Assembly (NCBI RefSeq): GCF_030160235.1
Contig: NZ_BSNY01000009.1
Coordinates: 117,820-181,819, forward strand
Length of the DNA: 64,000 nt
Source of the DNA: Mesorhizobium huakuii
GTDB taxonomy: Bacteria; Pseudomonadota; Alphaproteobacteria; Rhizobiales; Rhizobiaceae
Direction of reading: 5' to 3'
Shown here: piece after piece, positions 51,114 to 60,573 of the stretch
Layout of the letters: every line of letters starts with the position of its first letter
Position numbering within the stretch: position 1 is the stretch's first letter
Program-made: the position numbers and the translations under genes
The notes under the pieces: generated by a model
Told to the model about the DNA's origin: nothing
Seen by the model: only the letters and a program-made list of their open reading frames with translations
Databases searched by the model: none

Positions 51114-53237
51114 ATGAGAAAGCTTGCCGCCATTGCCGCCCTGTCCGCATCGACGCTTGGCCTGTCGGCCGGCGCATCCTTTGCCGACTACACATTGAAC
51201 ATTCTGCATTTCAATGACTGGCACAGCCGCATCGAAGGCAACAACAAATATGAGTCGACCTGTTCGGCTGACGAGGAGACCAAGGGCGAATGCATCGGCG
51301 GCGCCGGCCGGTTGATCACGGCGATCGCCCAGGAACGCAAGAAGCTCGAAGGGCAGAACGTGCTGCTGCTCAATGCGGGCGACAGCTTCCAGGGATCGCT
51401 GTTCTACACCACCTACAAGGGCACCGTGGAGGAGGAATTCCTCAATCAGATGAAGCCCGACGCCGTGACGCTCGGCAACCATGAATTCGACGACGGCGAG
51501 AGCGCGCTGGTGCCTTACCTCGACAAGGCGAAGTTCCCGATCGTCAGCGCCAATGTCGTGCCCAACGACAAGTCCGGCGCGGCCGGCAAGATCAAGCCGT
51601 CGATCGTCGTCGAGGTCGGCGGCCAGAAGATCGGCATTGTCGGCGCCGTCACCAACGACACGCCCGAACTCGCCTCCCCCGGCCCCAACATCGCGATCGC
51701 GGACGACGTCAAGTCGATCACCGCGGAAGTCGAGAAGCTGAAGGCACAAGGCGTCAACAAGATCATCGCCGTGACCCATATCGGCTACAACAGGGAACGC
51801 GACATCATCGCCAAGATCCCGGGCATCGACATCGTCGTCGGAGGCCACAGCCATACGCTTTTGTCCAACACCGATCCCAAGGCGGCCGGCCCCTACCCGA
51901 CGATGGTCGACAACCCCGGCGGCTACAAGGTGCCGGTGGTGCAGGCGGCCTCCTATTCGAAATATCTTGGCGAGTTCAAGGTGGTGTTCGACGACAATGG
52001 CGTCGTCAAGTCGGCGAGCGGCGATCCGATCTTTCTCGACAAGTCGATCACGCCCGATCCCGCCGTGCTCGCCCGCATCAAGGAACTCGGTGCGCCGATC
52101 GAGGCGCTGAAGAACAAGGAAGTCGCCGAGACCACGGACGTGATCGACGGCAGCCGCGAGAATTGCCGCGCCAAGGAATGCGCGATGGGCAACCTCGTCT
52201 CCGACGCCATCCTCGACCGCGTCAAGGGACAGGGCGTCGAGATCGTCATCTCCAATGGCGGCGGCCTGCGCGCCTCGATCGACAAGGGCACCGTCACTAT
52301 GGGTGAAGTGCTGACCGTGCTGCCCTTCCAGAACACGCTGGCGACCTTCCAGATTTCGGGCAAGGACCTGGTCGCCGGTCTGGAAAGCGGCCTCAGCCAG
52401 ATCGAGGACGGCGCCGGCCGCTTCCCGCAGGTGGCGGGTCTCAAATACGCCTTCGACAAGTCGGTCGCGCCCAATGCCGGCCGCGTCAAATCCGTCGAGG
52501 TCATGGAAAACGGCGGATGGACGCCGATCAAGCCCGACAAGGACTATCTCGTCGCCACCAACAATTACGTGCGCCAGGGCGGCGACGGCTACAAGGTTTT
52601 CGCCGAAAAGGCCAAGAACGCTTACGACTACGGCCCCGGTCTCGAACAGGTCGTGGCCGACTATCTCGGCGCCCACCGGCCCTATACGCCCAAGCTCGAC
52701 GGCCGCATCACCGAGATCGCCGCCACTGTCGCGGCGGCACCGGCAGCGGAACCAGCCAAGCCTGCTGAGCCGGCAAAGCCAGCCGAGGCGACCCCTGCCC
52801 CTGCGCCAGCAGAAGCTGCCAAACCGGCCGAGGCAGCGAAACCCGCTGAACCGGCAAAGCCCGCGGAAGCGGCGCCGGCAATGCCTGAGCTGCCCGCCAA
52901 CTCAGGCGATATCGCCAACACGCCGCCGGCCATAACGAGCGAGGGGGCACCTCCGCCACCGGCCCCGCCCGCTCCCGCTGCCCCGGCAAAACCGGCAGAG
53001 GCCGCGCCGGCACCAGCGGCGCCGGCGGAACCCGCCAAGCCGGCAGTACCGGCAAAGCCTGCTGAAGCCGCACCAGCCACGGGCAGCCATGTCATCGTTA
53101 TCGGCGACACCTACTGGGATCTGGCCAAGAAGGCTTATGGCGACGCCACCAAGTGGAAACTCATCTACGAGGCCAACAAGGGTCAAAGGCCGCATCGGCT
53201 CATGCCTGGCGCGACGCTGACCATTCCGGCCAAGTAA
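51114..53237 (+). CDS. 5'-nucleotidase/UDP-sugar hydrolase-like protein with C-terminal LysM domain
   Basis: A 707-residue exported protein. The signal peptide ends near ASFA (24). A calcineurin-like metallophosphoesterase domain follows with NILHFNDWHSR, GNHEFDDG and GGHSHT metal-ligand motifs, then a 5'-nucleotidase C-terminal domain (about 340-540, SNGGGLRASIDKG). A linker of about 110 residues is almost entirely Ala/Pro/Glu/Lys repeats. The last 55 residues are a LysM domain (GDTYWDLAKKAYGDATKWKLIYEANK), which binds peptidoglycan. It would hydrolyse nucleotides or UDP-sugars in the periplasm while tethered to the wall. Confidence 0.9.
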   Translation: MRKLAAIAALSASTLGLSAGASFADYTLNILHFNDWHSRIEGNNKYESTCSADEETKGECIGGAGRLITAIAQERKKLEGQNVLLLNAGDSFQGSLFYTTYKGTVEEEFLNQMKPDAVTLGNHEFDDGESALVPYLDKAKFPIVSANVVPNDKSGAAGKIKPSIVVEVGGQKIGIVGAVTNDTPELASPGPNIAIADDVKSITAEVEKLKAQGVNKIIAVTHIGYNRERDIIAKIPGIDIVVGGHSHTLLSNTDPKAAGPYPTMVDNPGGYKVPVVQAASYSKYLGEFKVVFDDNGVVKSASGDPIFLDKSITPDPAVLARIKELGAPIEALKNKEVAETTDVIDGSRENCRAKECAMGNLVSDAILDRVKGQGVEIVISNGGGLRASIDKGTVTMGEVLTVLPFQNTLATFQISGKDLVAGLESGLSQIEDGAGRFPQVAGLKYAFDKSVAPNAGRVKSVEVMENGGWTPIKPDKDYLVATNNYVRQGGDGYKVFAEKAKNAYDYGPGLEQVVADYLGAHRPYTPKLDGRITEIAATVAAAPAAEPAKPAEPAKPAEATPAPAPAEAAKPAEAAKPAEPAKPAEAAPAMPELPANSGDIANTPPAITSEGAPPPPAPPAPAAPAKPAEAAPAPAAPAEPAKPAVPAKPAEAAPATGSHVIVIGDTYWDLAKKAYGDATKWKLIYEANKGQRPHRLMPGATLTIPAK
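52736..53075. repeat. low-complexity Ala/Pro/Glu/Lys coding repeats
   Basis: Degenerate GCAAAGCC/GCTGAA/CCGGC units encode the AKPAEAAP-type linker of the nucleotidase-LysM protein. Length variation between strains is likely. Confidence 0.7.
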
Positions 53238-53259
53238 CCTAACTTCGCCTCTTCCATCC

Positions 53260-53296
53260 AACACCCGCCAGGGAAACCGGGCGGGTGTTCTGTTTT
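53260..53296 (+). terminator. Rho-independent terminator after nucleotidase gene
   Basis: AACACCCGCC and GGCGGGTGTT form a 10-bp stem around AGGGAAACCG, followed by CTGTTTT. It begins 22 nt after the stop codon. Confidence 0.87.
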
Positions 53297-53382
53297 CGGC
53301 TGGACAAGCGTTAAGGTGCGGCCAGACGCGGCATTGAAAGCCCGCGCAGGATGATTAGGTTCGCGCCTCCTGGAGAATCCCT

Positions 53383-54447
53383 ATGACGCTCACAACCGCT
53401 GTCGATCCCAAAGCCGCGAAGGCCCTCGGCCCACTGCCGGCCGGGCATCCGCCGGTCAAGACCGGCAAGGTCGGTGTCATGCTGATCAATCTCGGCACGC
53501 CTGACGGCACCGACTTCAAGCCGATGTGGCGGTATCTCAGGGAATTCCTGTCCGATCCGCGCGTCATCGAGCTCAACAAGGCGATCTGGTATCCGATCCT
53601 CTATGGCCTGGTACTCACCATGCGGCCGAAGAAGTCCGGCGCCAACTACGCCCGGATATGGAACCAGGAAAAGAACGAGTCGCCGCTGCGCACCTACACC
53701 CGCGCCCAGGGCGAAAAGCTGGCCGAGGCATTGCGCGACCTGCCCGATGTCGTCGTCGACTGGGCGATGCGCTACGGCAATCCTTCGACCGCGAGTGTCG
53801 CCGAGAGATTGGTCGCGCAGGGCTGCGACCGCATTCTTTCGTTCCCGCTCTACCCGCAATACTCCGCGACGACGACGGCAACCGCCAATGATCAGCTGTT
53901 TCGCGCCTTGATGAAGATGCGCGCGGCCCCCGCCATCCGCAGCGTGCCGCCTTACTATGACGAGCCCGTCTATATCGAGGCGCTTGCGCGTTCGATCGAG
54001 CAGAATCTCGCTACGCTGGATTTCGAGCCCGAAGTGGTCATTGCCTCATACCACGGCATTCCAAGGCCCTATTTCGAAAAGGGTGACCCCTACCATTGCC
54101 ACTGCCTCAAGACGACGCGGCTGTTACGCGACAGGCTCGGCTGGGATGAGAAGAAGCTGATCACCACCTTCCAGTCCCGCTTCGGCGCCCAGGAATGGCT
54201 GCAGCCCTACACCGACAAGACGGTGGAGAAGCTGGCCAAGGACGGCGTCAAATCCATCGCCATCGTCAATCCCGGCTTTTCCGTCGACTGCATCGAGACG
54301 CTGGACGAGATTGGCCGGGAGGCCGCCGAGACTTTCCATCACGCCGGCGGCAAGAATTTCGCGCATATCCCTTGCCTCAACGACAGCGCCGAGGGGATGG
54401 CGGTGATCGAGGCGATGGTGCGGCGCGAACTGTCCGGCTGGGTCTAA
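53383..54447 (+). CDS. hemH: ferrochelatase
   Basis: A 354-residue enzyme that inserts Fe(II) into protoporphyrin IX in the last step of heme synthesis. The GVMLINLGTPD opening and the VIASYHGIPRPYFEKGDPY block, with the catalytic His, are characteristic. Length is normal for the alphaproteobacterial form. It has its own promoter region after the upstream terminator. The FAD oxidase gene follows after 52 nt. Confidence 0.96.
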   Translation: MTLTTAVDPKAAKALGPLPAGHPPVKTGKVGVMLINLGTPDGTDFKPMWRYLREFLSDPRVIELNKAIWYPILYGLVLTMRPKKSGANYARIWNQEKNESPLRTYTRAQGEKLAEALRDLPDVVVDWAMRYGNPSTASVAERLVAQGCDRILSFPLYPQYSATTTATANDQLFRALMKMRAAPAIRSVPPYYDEPVYIEALARSIEQNLATLDFEPEVVIASYHGIPRPYFEKGDPYHCHCLKTTRLLRDRLGWDEKKLITTFQSRFGAQEWLQPYTDKTVEKLAKDGVKSIAIVNPGFSVDCIETLDEIGREAAETFHHAGGKNFAHIPCLNDSAEGMAVIEAMVRRELSGWV

Positions 54448-54499
54448 CACCGGAACAAGGGCCACTCCGGAGCGTTGAGCAGTTCCTCCGGAGAATTCG

Positions 54500-55711
54500 A
54501 TGTCCCGCAAACTCGACCTCAGAACTGGCCGGCCCGTCTGGTCCGCCTATCGGGCGCCGGCCGTGCCGACGTCGGCGCTGACCCGCGACGTCAAAACCGA
54601 TGTCCTGATCATCGGCATGGGTATCAGCGGCGCCATGATGGCCGAGGCGCTGACGGCGGACGGGCATCAGGTGATCTGCATCGACCGGCGCGGGCCGCTG
54701 AAAGGCTCGACCGCGGCGACCACGGCACTGGTCCAGTTTGAAATCGATCAGCCGCTTTCAACCCTGTCGAAGATGATCGGCAAAGCCAAGGCACAGCAGG
54801 CATGGCGGCGCTCGCGGCTTGCCGTTTCAAATCTGGCCGGCCGTATCGAGGATCTAGCAATCGACTGTCGCATGCGCCGCAGCCAGTCGCTCTATCTGGC
54901 GGGCACGGTTCTCGGGCCATCGGAACTGCACTATGAAGCCGATGCACGGCGACAGGCGGGCATCGCAGCCGCCTATCTGACACCGCAGCCGCTGGCGGAG
55001 ACATTCGGCGTCGACCGCGGCGGCGCAATCCTCAGCCACGGCAACATCGCGCTCGACCCGCGCAAGCTGACGGCCGGCCTCCTGCTCAAGGCACTGGAGC
55101 GCAAGGCACGTCTTTACACTCCTGCGGAAGCGACGGCGATCGAAGACAGCGCCGACGAGGTGGTCGTGGCCACGAAGGACGGTCCCACCATCACGGCACG
55201 GCATGTGGTTCTGGCCACCGGCTATGAACTGCTCGACATCGTGCCGGCCGCCGCCCACCGGATCATCTCGACCTGGGCGATCGCGACGCGCCCTCAGCCG
55301 CGAAACCTCTGGCCGGGTCCGGCGTTCATCTGGGAAGCGTCGGACCCCTACCTCTACCTCAGGGCGACGGCCGACGGCAGGGTGATCTGCGGCGGCGAGG
55401 ACGAGGATTTTGCCGATGAGACGCGGCGCGACGAACTGATCGCCGACAAGAGTGCCCGAATTGCCGACAAGCTGGGCCGGCTGTTCCCCTGTCTCGATGT
55501 GAAGCCCGAATTTGCCTGGACTGGTTCGTTCGGCACCACGACCACCGGCCTGCCCTATATCGGCGCTATCCCGAGGCATCCGCGTATCCACGCCGTCATG
55601 GGTTACGGCGGCAACGGCATCACCTTCTCGCGCATCGCTTCCGAAATTGTTTCGGCTTCGATCAAGGGACTTGCCGACATGGATGCGGAGCTGTTTGCTT
55701 TCAACCGGTGA
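54500..55711 (+). CDS. FAD-dependent oxidoreductase (DAO family)
   Basis: A 403-residue flavoprotein of the D-amino-acid-oxidase superfamily. GMGISG at 39-44 binds FAD, and ATTALVQFEID and the C-terminal MGYGGNGITFSRIA loop are typical. It resembles the oxidase half of Rieske-containing relatives but ends before any Rieske domain, so it is complete without one. Its substrate is probably a secondary amine or amino acid. It may share a transcript with hemH. Confidence 0.87.
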   Translation: MSRKLDLRTGRPVWSAYRAPAVPTSALTRDVKTDVLIIGMGISGAMMAEALTADGHQVICIDRRGPLKGSTAATTALVQFEIDQPLSTLSKMIGKAKAQQAWRRSRLAVSNLAGRIEDLAIDCRMRRSQSLYLAGTVLGPSELHYEADARRQAGIAAAYLTPQPLAETFGVDRGGAILSHGNIALDPRKLTAGLLLKALERKARLYTPAEATAIEDSADEVVVATKDGPTITARHVVLATGYELLDIVPAAAHRIISTWAIATRPQPRNLWPGPAFIWEASDPYLYLRATADGRVICGGEDEDFADETRRDELIADKSARIADKLGRLFPCLDVKPEFAWTGSFGTTTTGLPYIGAIPRHPRIHAVMGYGGNGITFSRIASEIVSASIKGLADMDAELFAFNR

Positions 55712-55832
55712 GTGCAGACCCGCAAACAATCCTTCATCACCTGATTGTAACGTTCCTGAAACACACTTAAGTCTTTGGTGAAGTCGGCTGCGCGGGAATG
55801 GCTCGCGCGGCTCGCTTCGGAGGGAGAGCCAA

Positions 55833-56783
55833 ATGGATTTCAGTGGTTTCGATATTGCGATTGGTGCACTTGCCCTTCTGGTACTGGTGCTTCTCATCCA
55901 AGGCATCAGGACCATTCCGCAAGGCTACAATTATACGGTGGAGCGCTTTGGCCGTTACACCAAGACACTGAGCCCGGGCCTCAATTTCATTTTCCCGTTC
56001 GTCGATCGCATCGGCGCCAAGATGAACATGATGGAGCAGGTTCTCGACGTTCCGAGCCAGGAAATCATCACCCGCGACAACGCCATCGTCGGTGTCGACG
56101 GCATCGCCTTCTACCAGATCCTCAATGCGGCACAGGCCGCCTACCAGGTTGCCGGCCTGCAGAACGCCATCCTCAACCTGACGATGACCAACATCCGTAC
56201 CGTCATGGGCTCGATGGACCTCGACGAGCTGTTGTCCAATCGCGACGCCATCAACGAGCGCCTGCTGCGCGTCGTCGACGAAGCGGCGCATCCGTGGGGC
56301 ATCAAGATCACCCGCGTCGAGATCAAGGACATCAACCCGCCTGCCAACCTTATCGAATCGATGGGCCGCCAGATGACAGCCGAGCGTAACAAGCGCGCGC
56401 AGATCCTGGCCGCCGAAGGCCTCAAGCAGTCGCAAATCCTCGAGGCGGAAGGCCGCAAGGAAGCCGCCTTCCGCGACGCAGAGGCACGTGAACGCTCGGC
56501 CGAGGCCGAGGCCCGGGCCACCCAGGTGGTGTCGGAAGCGATTTCCAAGGGTGACGTGCAGGCGCTGAACTACTTCGTCGCGCAGAAATACACCGAGGCG
56601 CTGGGCAAGATCGGCACGGCCACCAACAGCAAGATCGTGCTGATGCCTTTCGAGGCGTCGTCGTTGATCGGCTCGCTCGGCGGTATCGGCGAGATTGCCA
56701 AGGAAGTCTTCCGCAGCGAAGGCACGACCGGCGCGCAGCGCCAGGCCGCCCGCCCCCCGGTCGTACGGCCGAGCGAAAACTGA
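55833..56783 (+). CDS. SPFH/band-7 stomatin-like protein (QmcA-like)
   Basis: A 316-residue protein with an N-terminal membrane helix (about 7-27), an SPFH/band-7 domain (about 30-190, [24 protein letters not shown] opening) and a long charged coiled coil (about 190-250). It forms oligomers in the inner membrane that organise microdomains and interact with the FtsH protease. It pairs with the NfeD gene at 56865, as is usual. Between the two lies a family B repeat. Confidence 0.94.
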   Translation: MDFSGFDIAIGALALLVLVLLIQGIRTIPQGYNYTVERFGRYTKTLSPGLNFIFPFVDRIGAKMNMMEQVLDVPSQEIITRDNAIVGVDGIAFYQILNAAQAAYQVAGLQNAILNLTMTNIRTVMGSMDLDELLSNRDAINERLLRVVDEAAHPWGIKITRVEIKDINPPANLIESMGRQMTAERNKRAQILAAEGLKQSQILEAEGRKEAAFRDAEARERSAEAEARATQVVSEAISKGDVQALNYFVAQKYTEALGKIGTATNSKIVLMPFEASSLIGSLGGIGEIAKEVFRSEGTTGAQRQAARPPVVRPSEN

Positions 56784-56791
56784 GATCATGG

Positions 56792-56840
56792 GAGCATGAT
56801 CCCGAAAAGTGGGAATCGGTTTTCGGAAAAGATCATGCTC
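56792..56840. repeat. palindromic repeat family B, copy 2
   Basis: A 49-bp unit nearly identical to 20029-20077: GAGCATGATCCCGAAAAG at the left and its complement ending GATCATGCTC at the right. It occupies most of the 81-bp gap between the SPFH and NfeD genes. Confidence 0.88.
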
Positions 56841-56864
56841 AACAAGCAGTAGGAGCATACTCCC

Positions 56865-57329
56865 ATGTTCGATCGCATCATTTCCGAACTCGGCCCGTGG
56901 AACTGGATGGTCCTGGGCTTCGTGCTGCTGGTGGTGGAGCTCATCGCGCCGGGCTTCTTCATGCTGTGGATCGGCGTCGCCGCGCTCATCATCGGCGCGG
57001 TGTCGCTGCTGATCTGGGACGCGGCGATCTGGACCTGGCAGGTCCAGGTCCTTGCCTTCCTGGCGCTGTCGCTGGTTTCAGCCTTCGTCGGCAAGAAACT
57101 CATGGGCGGACGTGACCAGCCGACCGACCAGCCGCTGCTCAACCGGCGCGGCGCGCAGATGGTGGGTCGCATGGCGACGCTTGCCGAGCCGATAAAGGAC
57201 GGCCGCGGCCGCATCAAGCTCGGCGACACGCTATGGCGCGTCTCCGGCCCGGACCTGCCGGCCGGTACGCAGGTGCGCGTGACGGGTGCCGCGGATACAG
57301 ACCTGGAACTGACGGTGGAGCGGGTCTGA
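56865..57329 (+). CDS. NfeD family membrane protein
   Basis: A 154-residue protein. Two or three membrane helices (about 10-75) precede a C-terminal OB-fold NfeD domain (about 90-152; RGAQMVGRMATLAEPIKDGRGRIKLGD). This is the short NfeD form without the ClpP-like protease domain. It acts with the SPFH protein encoded upstream to assemble or stabilise membrane microdomains. Confidence 0.93.
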   Translation: MFDRIISELGPWNWMVLGFVLLVVELIAPGFFMLWIGVAALIIGAVSLLIWDAAIWTWQVQVLAFLALSLVSAFVGKKLMGGRDQPTDQPLLNRRGAQMVGRMATLAEPIKDGRGRIKLGDTLWRVSGPDLPAGTQVRVTGAADTDLELTVERV

Positions 57330-57362
57330 TTTTTTCATAGCAGACCCATCTCGCTAGGTATG

Positions 57363-57516
57363 TTGAGATTCAGGTCAGGCCGAGTCGAAAACGGCGGGTT
57401 CCGAGAACCGGAGCGGAGCGTACTTTTTGTACGTGAGCTCAGTTCTACTGCGACGCAGTAGAACGGGGAAGCGCAGGGGGCCGCCGTTTGCAGACCGGCC
57501 TCACCTGAATATCGGC
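57363..57516. repeat. RIME-like intergenic element, copy 2 with extra hairpin
   Basis: The left end GTTGAGATTCAGGT matches copy 1 exactly, and the right end ACCTGAATATC matches its partner. Interior blocks (CCGAGAACCGGAGCGGAGCG, TACTTT, GGCCTCACCTGAATATC) are shared with 40785. It carries an additional perfect palindrome at 57443-57465 (arms GTTCTACTGC/GCAGTAGAAC) that copy 1 lacks. It ends about 4 bp from the kpsF stop. Confidence 0.82.
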
Positions 57517-57520
57517 ATGC

Positions 57521-58522
57521 CTAGGCGGCACCGATGCGCAGCAGGTCGTGGAAATGCACCACGCCGAGCGGCATGTTGTTCCTTGTCACCACCAGCGCGC
57601 CGATATTGTGCTCGTTCAGCAGCGCGATCGCCGTGCCGGCGAGCGTCTGCGGATCGACCGTCTTGGGCGTGCGGGTCATCACCTCGTCGACGATAACGTC
57701 GGCCAGATTGCGGTGCAGATTGCGCGCGACATCGCCGTCGGTGATGATCCCGGCCAGTTCGCCATTGGCGTCGACGATCAGCACGCAGCCGACCTTCTTC
57801 TGCGACAGCGTCATCACCGCTTCAGGCATCTTGGTGCCGAGCACGGCCAGCGGCATCTGGTCGCCGACCCGCATGATCTCGGAGACCATGGTCAAATTGG
57901 CGCCGAGCTGGCCGCCAGGATGGAAGGTGCGGAAATGGTCCGGGGTGAAGCCGCGCGCCTCGAGCAGCGCGATCGCCAGCGAATCGCCGATGACCAGCTG
58001 CAGCAGCGTCGACGTCGTCGGCGCCAGCCCATGCGGACAGGCCTCCGGGGTGCGCGGCAAAAGCAGCACCACGTCGGCCGCGCGCGCCAGCGCCGATGTC
58101 TCGCCTGACGTGACGGCGATGAGCGGAATGGAGAAACGCCGGGAATAGGCGACGATGCCGAGCATCTCCTTGCTCTCGCCCGACCACGAGATGGCGATGA
58201 TGGCGTCATCCCTGGCGATCATGCCGAGATCGCCATGGTTGGCCTCGACGGGATGGACGAAGAAGGCCGGTGTTCCGGTCGAGGCCAGCGTCGCCGCGAT
58301 CTTCGAGCCGATATGGCCGCTTTTGCCGACGCCGGTGACGATCAGCCGGCCTTCGATCTTCGAGATCATGTCGACGGCCTGCGCGAAGGGCTCGGCCAGC
58401 CCGTTCTCGAGCGCTTCGGCCAGGGCGGCGATGCCGGCCTGTTCGGTCGCCACCGTTCTCAGTGCCGAATCGATCGACGCTTGCCTGTCCAGGGACTTCT
58501 TATCGAGGGGTCTCGCATGCAT
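57521..58522 (-). CDS. kpsF: arabinose-5-phosphate isomerase (KpsF/GutQ)
   Basis: A 333-residue enzyme converting ribulose-5-phosphate to arabinose-5-phosphate, the precursor of Kdo for lipopolysaccharide. The SIS domain (about 45-180) contains GVGKSGHIGSK and SWSGESKE, and a CBS pair occupies the C-terminus (about 210-330). The length is typical. It stands alone and is divergent from the beta-barrel gene, and its stop lies next to the RIME-like repeat. Confidence 0.94.
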   Translation of the reverse strand: MHARPLDKKSLDRQASIDSALRTVATEQAGIAALAEALENGLAEPFAQAVDMISKIEGRLIVTGVGKSGHIGSKIAATLASTGTPAFFVHPVEANHGDLGMIARDDAIIAISWSGESKEMLGIVAYSRRFSIPLIAVTSGETSALARAADVVLLLPRTPEACPHGLAPTTSTLLQLVIGDSLAIALLEARGFTPDHFRTFHPGGQLGANLTMVSEIMRVGDQMPLAVLGTKMPEAVMTLSQKKVGCVLIVDANGELAGIITDGDVARNLHRNLADVIVDEVMTRTPKTVDPQTLAGTAIALLNEHNIGALVVTRNNMPLGVVHFHDLLRIGAA

Positions 58523-58718
58523 GGATGATGCGATTAGCGCTTTGCCGCCCGCCTGTCCAACAGAAATGGCGCTGGCGCCCAGCCGGCGGAGGTCTCGAAC
58601 AGGTCACAAGACCCGCAAACAGCGGCACGAACGATCGCCGCCTCAACCCTCCGTTAACCATCCCCATTTACGGTTCGGTAAGTATGGCGCGCACAGCGCC
58701 GCGCAAGCAGTGGTGGCG

Positions 58719-60518
58719 ATGTCCGGGGCCCAGCCAGAAAAATCGAGAGGACGACAGGGCAAGGCGGTATGCGCCCTGCTGCTGGCGACCAGCATGTCTG
58801 CCTTGCTGCGCCCGACACCTCTCCATGCCCAGGAAACCGAGCTGCGCGGCGAGGTTTCCGAATCGGCAATCCTGTCCGACCAGCAGCGCAAGGCAAGGCA
58901 ACTCGCCCTTGCCACCCAAGGCCGGCAACAGTCGGCCAACGCCGCGCAGGACGATGCGCCGCCGCGCACCTATCTGCCGGCCAGCGCAGGCGCTGTCCCC
59001 GACGACACGAACACCGACGCCGCTTCCGGCAGCATTTTCGATCCCCCGCAGGCGACCGACGACACCGCCACCGACAATGCGACGCCGCCTAAGCCTCGCC
59101 GCCGTCCGTCGAGCACCGGGCAGAAGGCTACGGATCAGGACAAGACCAAGTCGGGCACCAAGACGGCCGACAAGTCGAAGAAGAAGAAAAAAACGACGGC
59201 TGCAACCACTGATACCACCGCTTCAACGACCGCCTCCACGACGGACGCTGCCGGCGCGACCGACACGGATGAGGAGACGGCCAACCGTCGTGCTCTCACC
59301 GTCGACAGCGCCGACAGGCAGAAGCTCGACCGCGGCGCCGAGCGCACCGCCGCCATCGAAGGCCAGAACAAGAAAGCCGAGGACGATCCGTTCGCGCCCA
59401 CCGGCGTCAAATGGGGCTCCTTCAACATCCGGCCGTCGATCGAACAGGGCATGACCGCCACCACGAATGGCGATTCGAGCGCCGCCGGCACGTCGGCGCT
59501 GCTGTCCGAGACGGCGTTGCGCTTTACCGCCGTTTCCGACTGGCGCGAAAACTCCGCCACCATCGACGGCTATGGCCTGTTCCGCGAGACGGTGTCGGGC
59601 TACCGGGTTCACAATGCGCAAGGCCGCATCGAAGGCCAGCTCAATATCGATCTCGACAACGAGCTGCGCGCCATCGCCAAGCTCGGCTACGAGGCCGTGC
59701 CTGAAACGGCGTCCTCGCCCAACGCCATTGCCGGCGTCAGCACCCAGCCGCTGCGGCAGACGATCGACGGCAGCCTTGGCGTCGAAAAGGCCGTCGGCAA
59801 GATGCAGTACACGCTGACCGGCGCGGTCTCGCACGACTTCTATGGCGACGCCGAGCTTTCGGACGGCACCACGCTGTCGCAGAAGGATCAGGACAACACG
59901 CTCTACACGGCGACCCTGCGCACCGGCTACGAAATCTCCCCGGCCCTCACCCCGTTCACCGAAATCGAGGTCGGCCGCCGGGCCTACGATCAGCGCATCG
60001 ACAATGAAGGCTTCGAGCGTTCCTCGACCCGCCTCGGCGCCCGCGCCGGCCTGCAACTCGACATGGGTGAAAAGCTGTCGGGTGAATTCTCGGCCGGTTG
60101 GCTGCGGGAAGCGATCGACGACAAGAGCCTGGAGGCGATTTCCGGCGTCACCGTCAACGCCGACCTCAAATGGTCGCCGGAGCGTGGCACCACGATCGGC
60201 CTGACCGGCAAGACCACTGTCGAGACCACCACCACGGCGGGTGAAAGTGGCGATATCCTCTATTCCGGCCGCTTGACTGGTGAACGGCAGATCCGTGCCA
60301 ACCTCACCGCGAATGCGGCCCTGGGCCTCGACTGGCGCGACTATGTCGGCATCGACGGCCATGACCGGATTCTGAGCGCCGAGACTGGGCTGACCTGGTG
60401 GCTGAACCGCTATGCCGGCCTCACCACCCGGGTGAGGACCGAAAAGCTGACCAGCAACCTTCCCGGCCGCGACTACACCGCCAACAGCATCTATCTCGGC
60501 CTGAAAGTGCAGCGCTGA
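58719..60518 (+). CDS. outer membrane beta-barrel protein (BBP2 family)
   Basis: A protein of about 599 residues. The signal peptide ends near PLHAQ. Residues about 45-230 are a low-complexity, Thr/Ala/Lys/Asp-rich region with a KKKKKTT tract. Residues about 240-599 are amphipathic strands with a terminal strand ending in LGLKVQR, matching the BBP2_2 beta-barrel family of rhizobial outer membrane proteins. The start at 58719 has only weak ribosome-site support. Ligand or polysaccharide substrate is unknown; such proteins often sit with exopolysaccharide genes. Confidence 0.8.
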   Translation: MSGAQPEKSRGRQGKAVCALLLATSMSALLRPTPLHAQETELRGEVSESAILSDQQRKARQLALATQGRQQSANAAQDDAPPRTYLPASAGAVPDDTNTDAASGSIFDPPQATDDTATDNATPPKPRRRPSSTGQKATDQDKTKSGTKTADKSKKKKKTTAATTDTTASTTASTTDAAGATDTDEETANRRALTVDSADRQKLDRGAERTAAIEGQNKKAEDDPFAPTGVKWGSFNIRPSIEQGMTATTNGDSSAAGTSALLSETALRFTAVSDWRENSATIDGYGLFRETVSGYRVHNAQGRIEGQLNIDLDNELRAIAKLGYEAVPETASSPNAIAGVSTQPLRQTIDGSLGVEKAVGKMQYTLTGAVSHDFYGDAELSDGTTLSQKDQDNTLYTATLRTGYEISPALTPFTEIEVGRRAYDQRIDNEGFERSSTRLGARAGLQLDMGEKLSGEFSAGWLREAIDDKSLEAISGVTVNADLKWSPERGTTIGLTGKTTVETTTTAGESGDILYSGRLTGERQIRANLTANAALGLDWRDYVGIDGHDRILSAETGLTWWLNRYAGLTTRVRTEKLTSNLPGRDYTANSIYLGLKVQR

Positions 60519-60573
60519 AGCAGGCGTGCGTAGGAGGGGCAGTCAGCCGCCCGCGCCGGCGTTACCCATCCAG

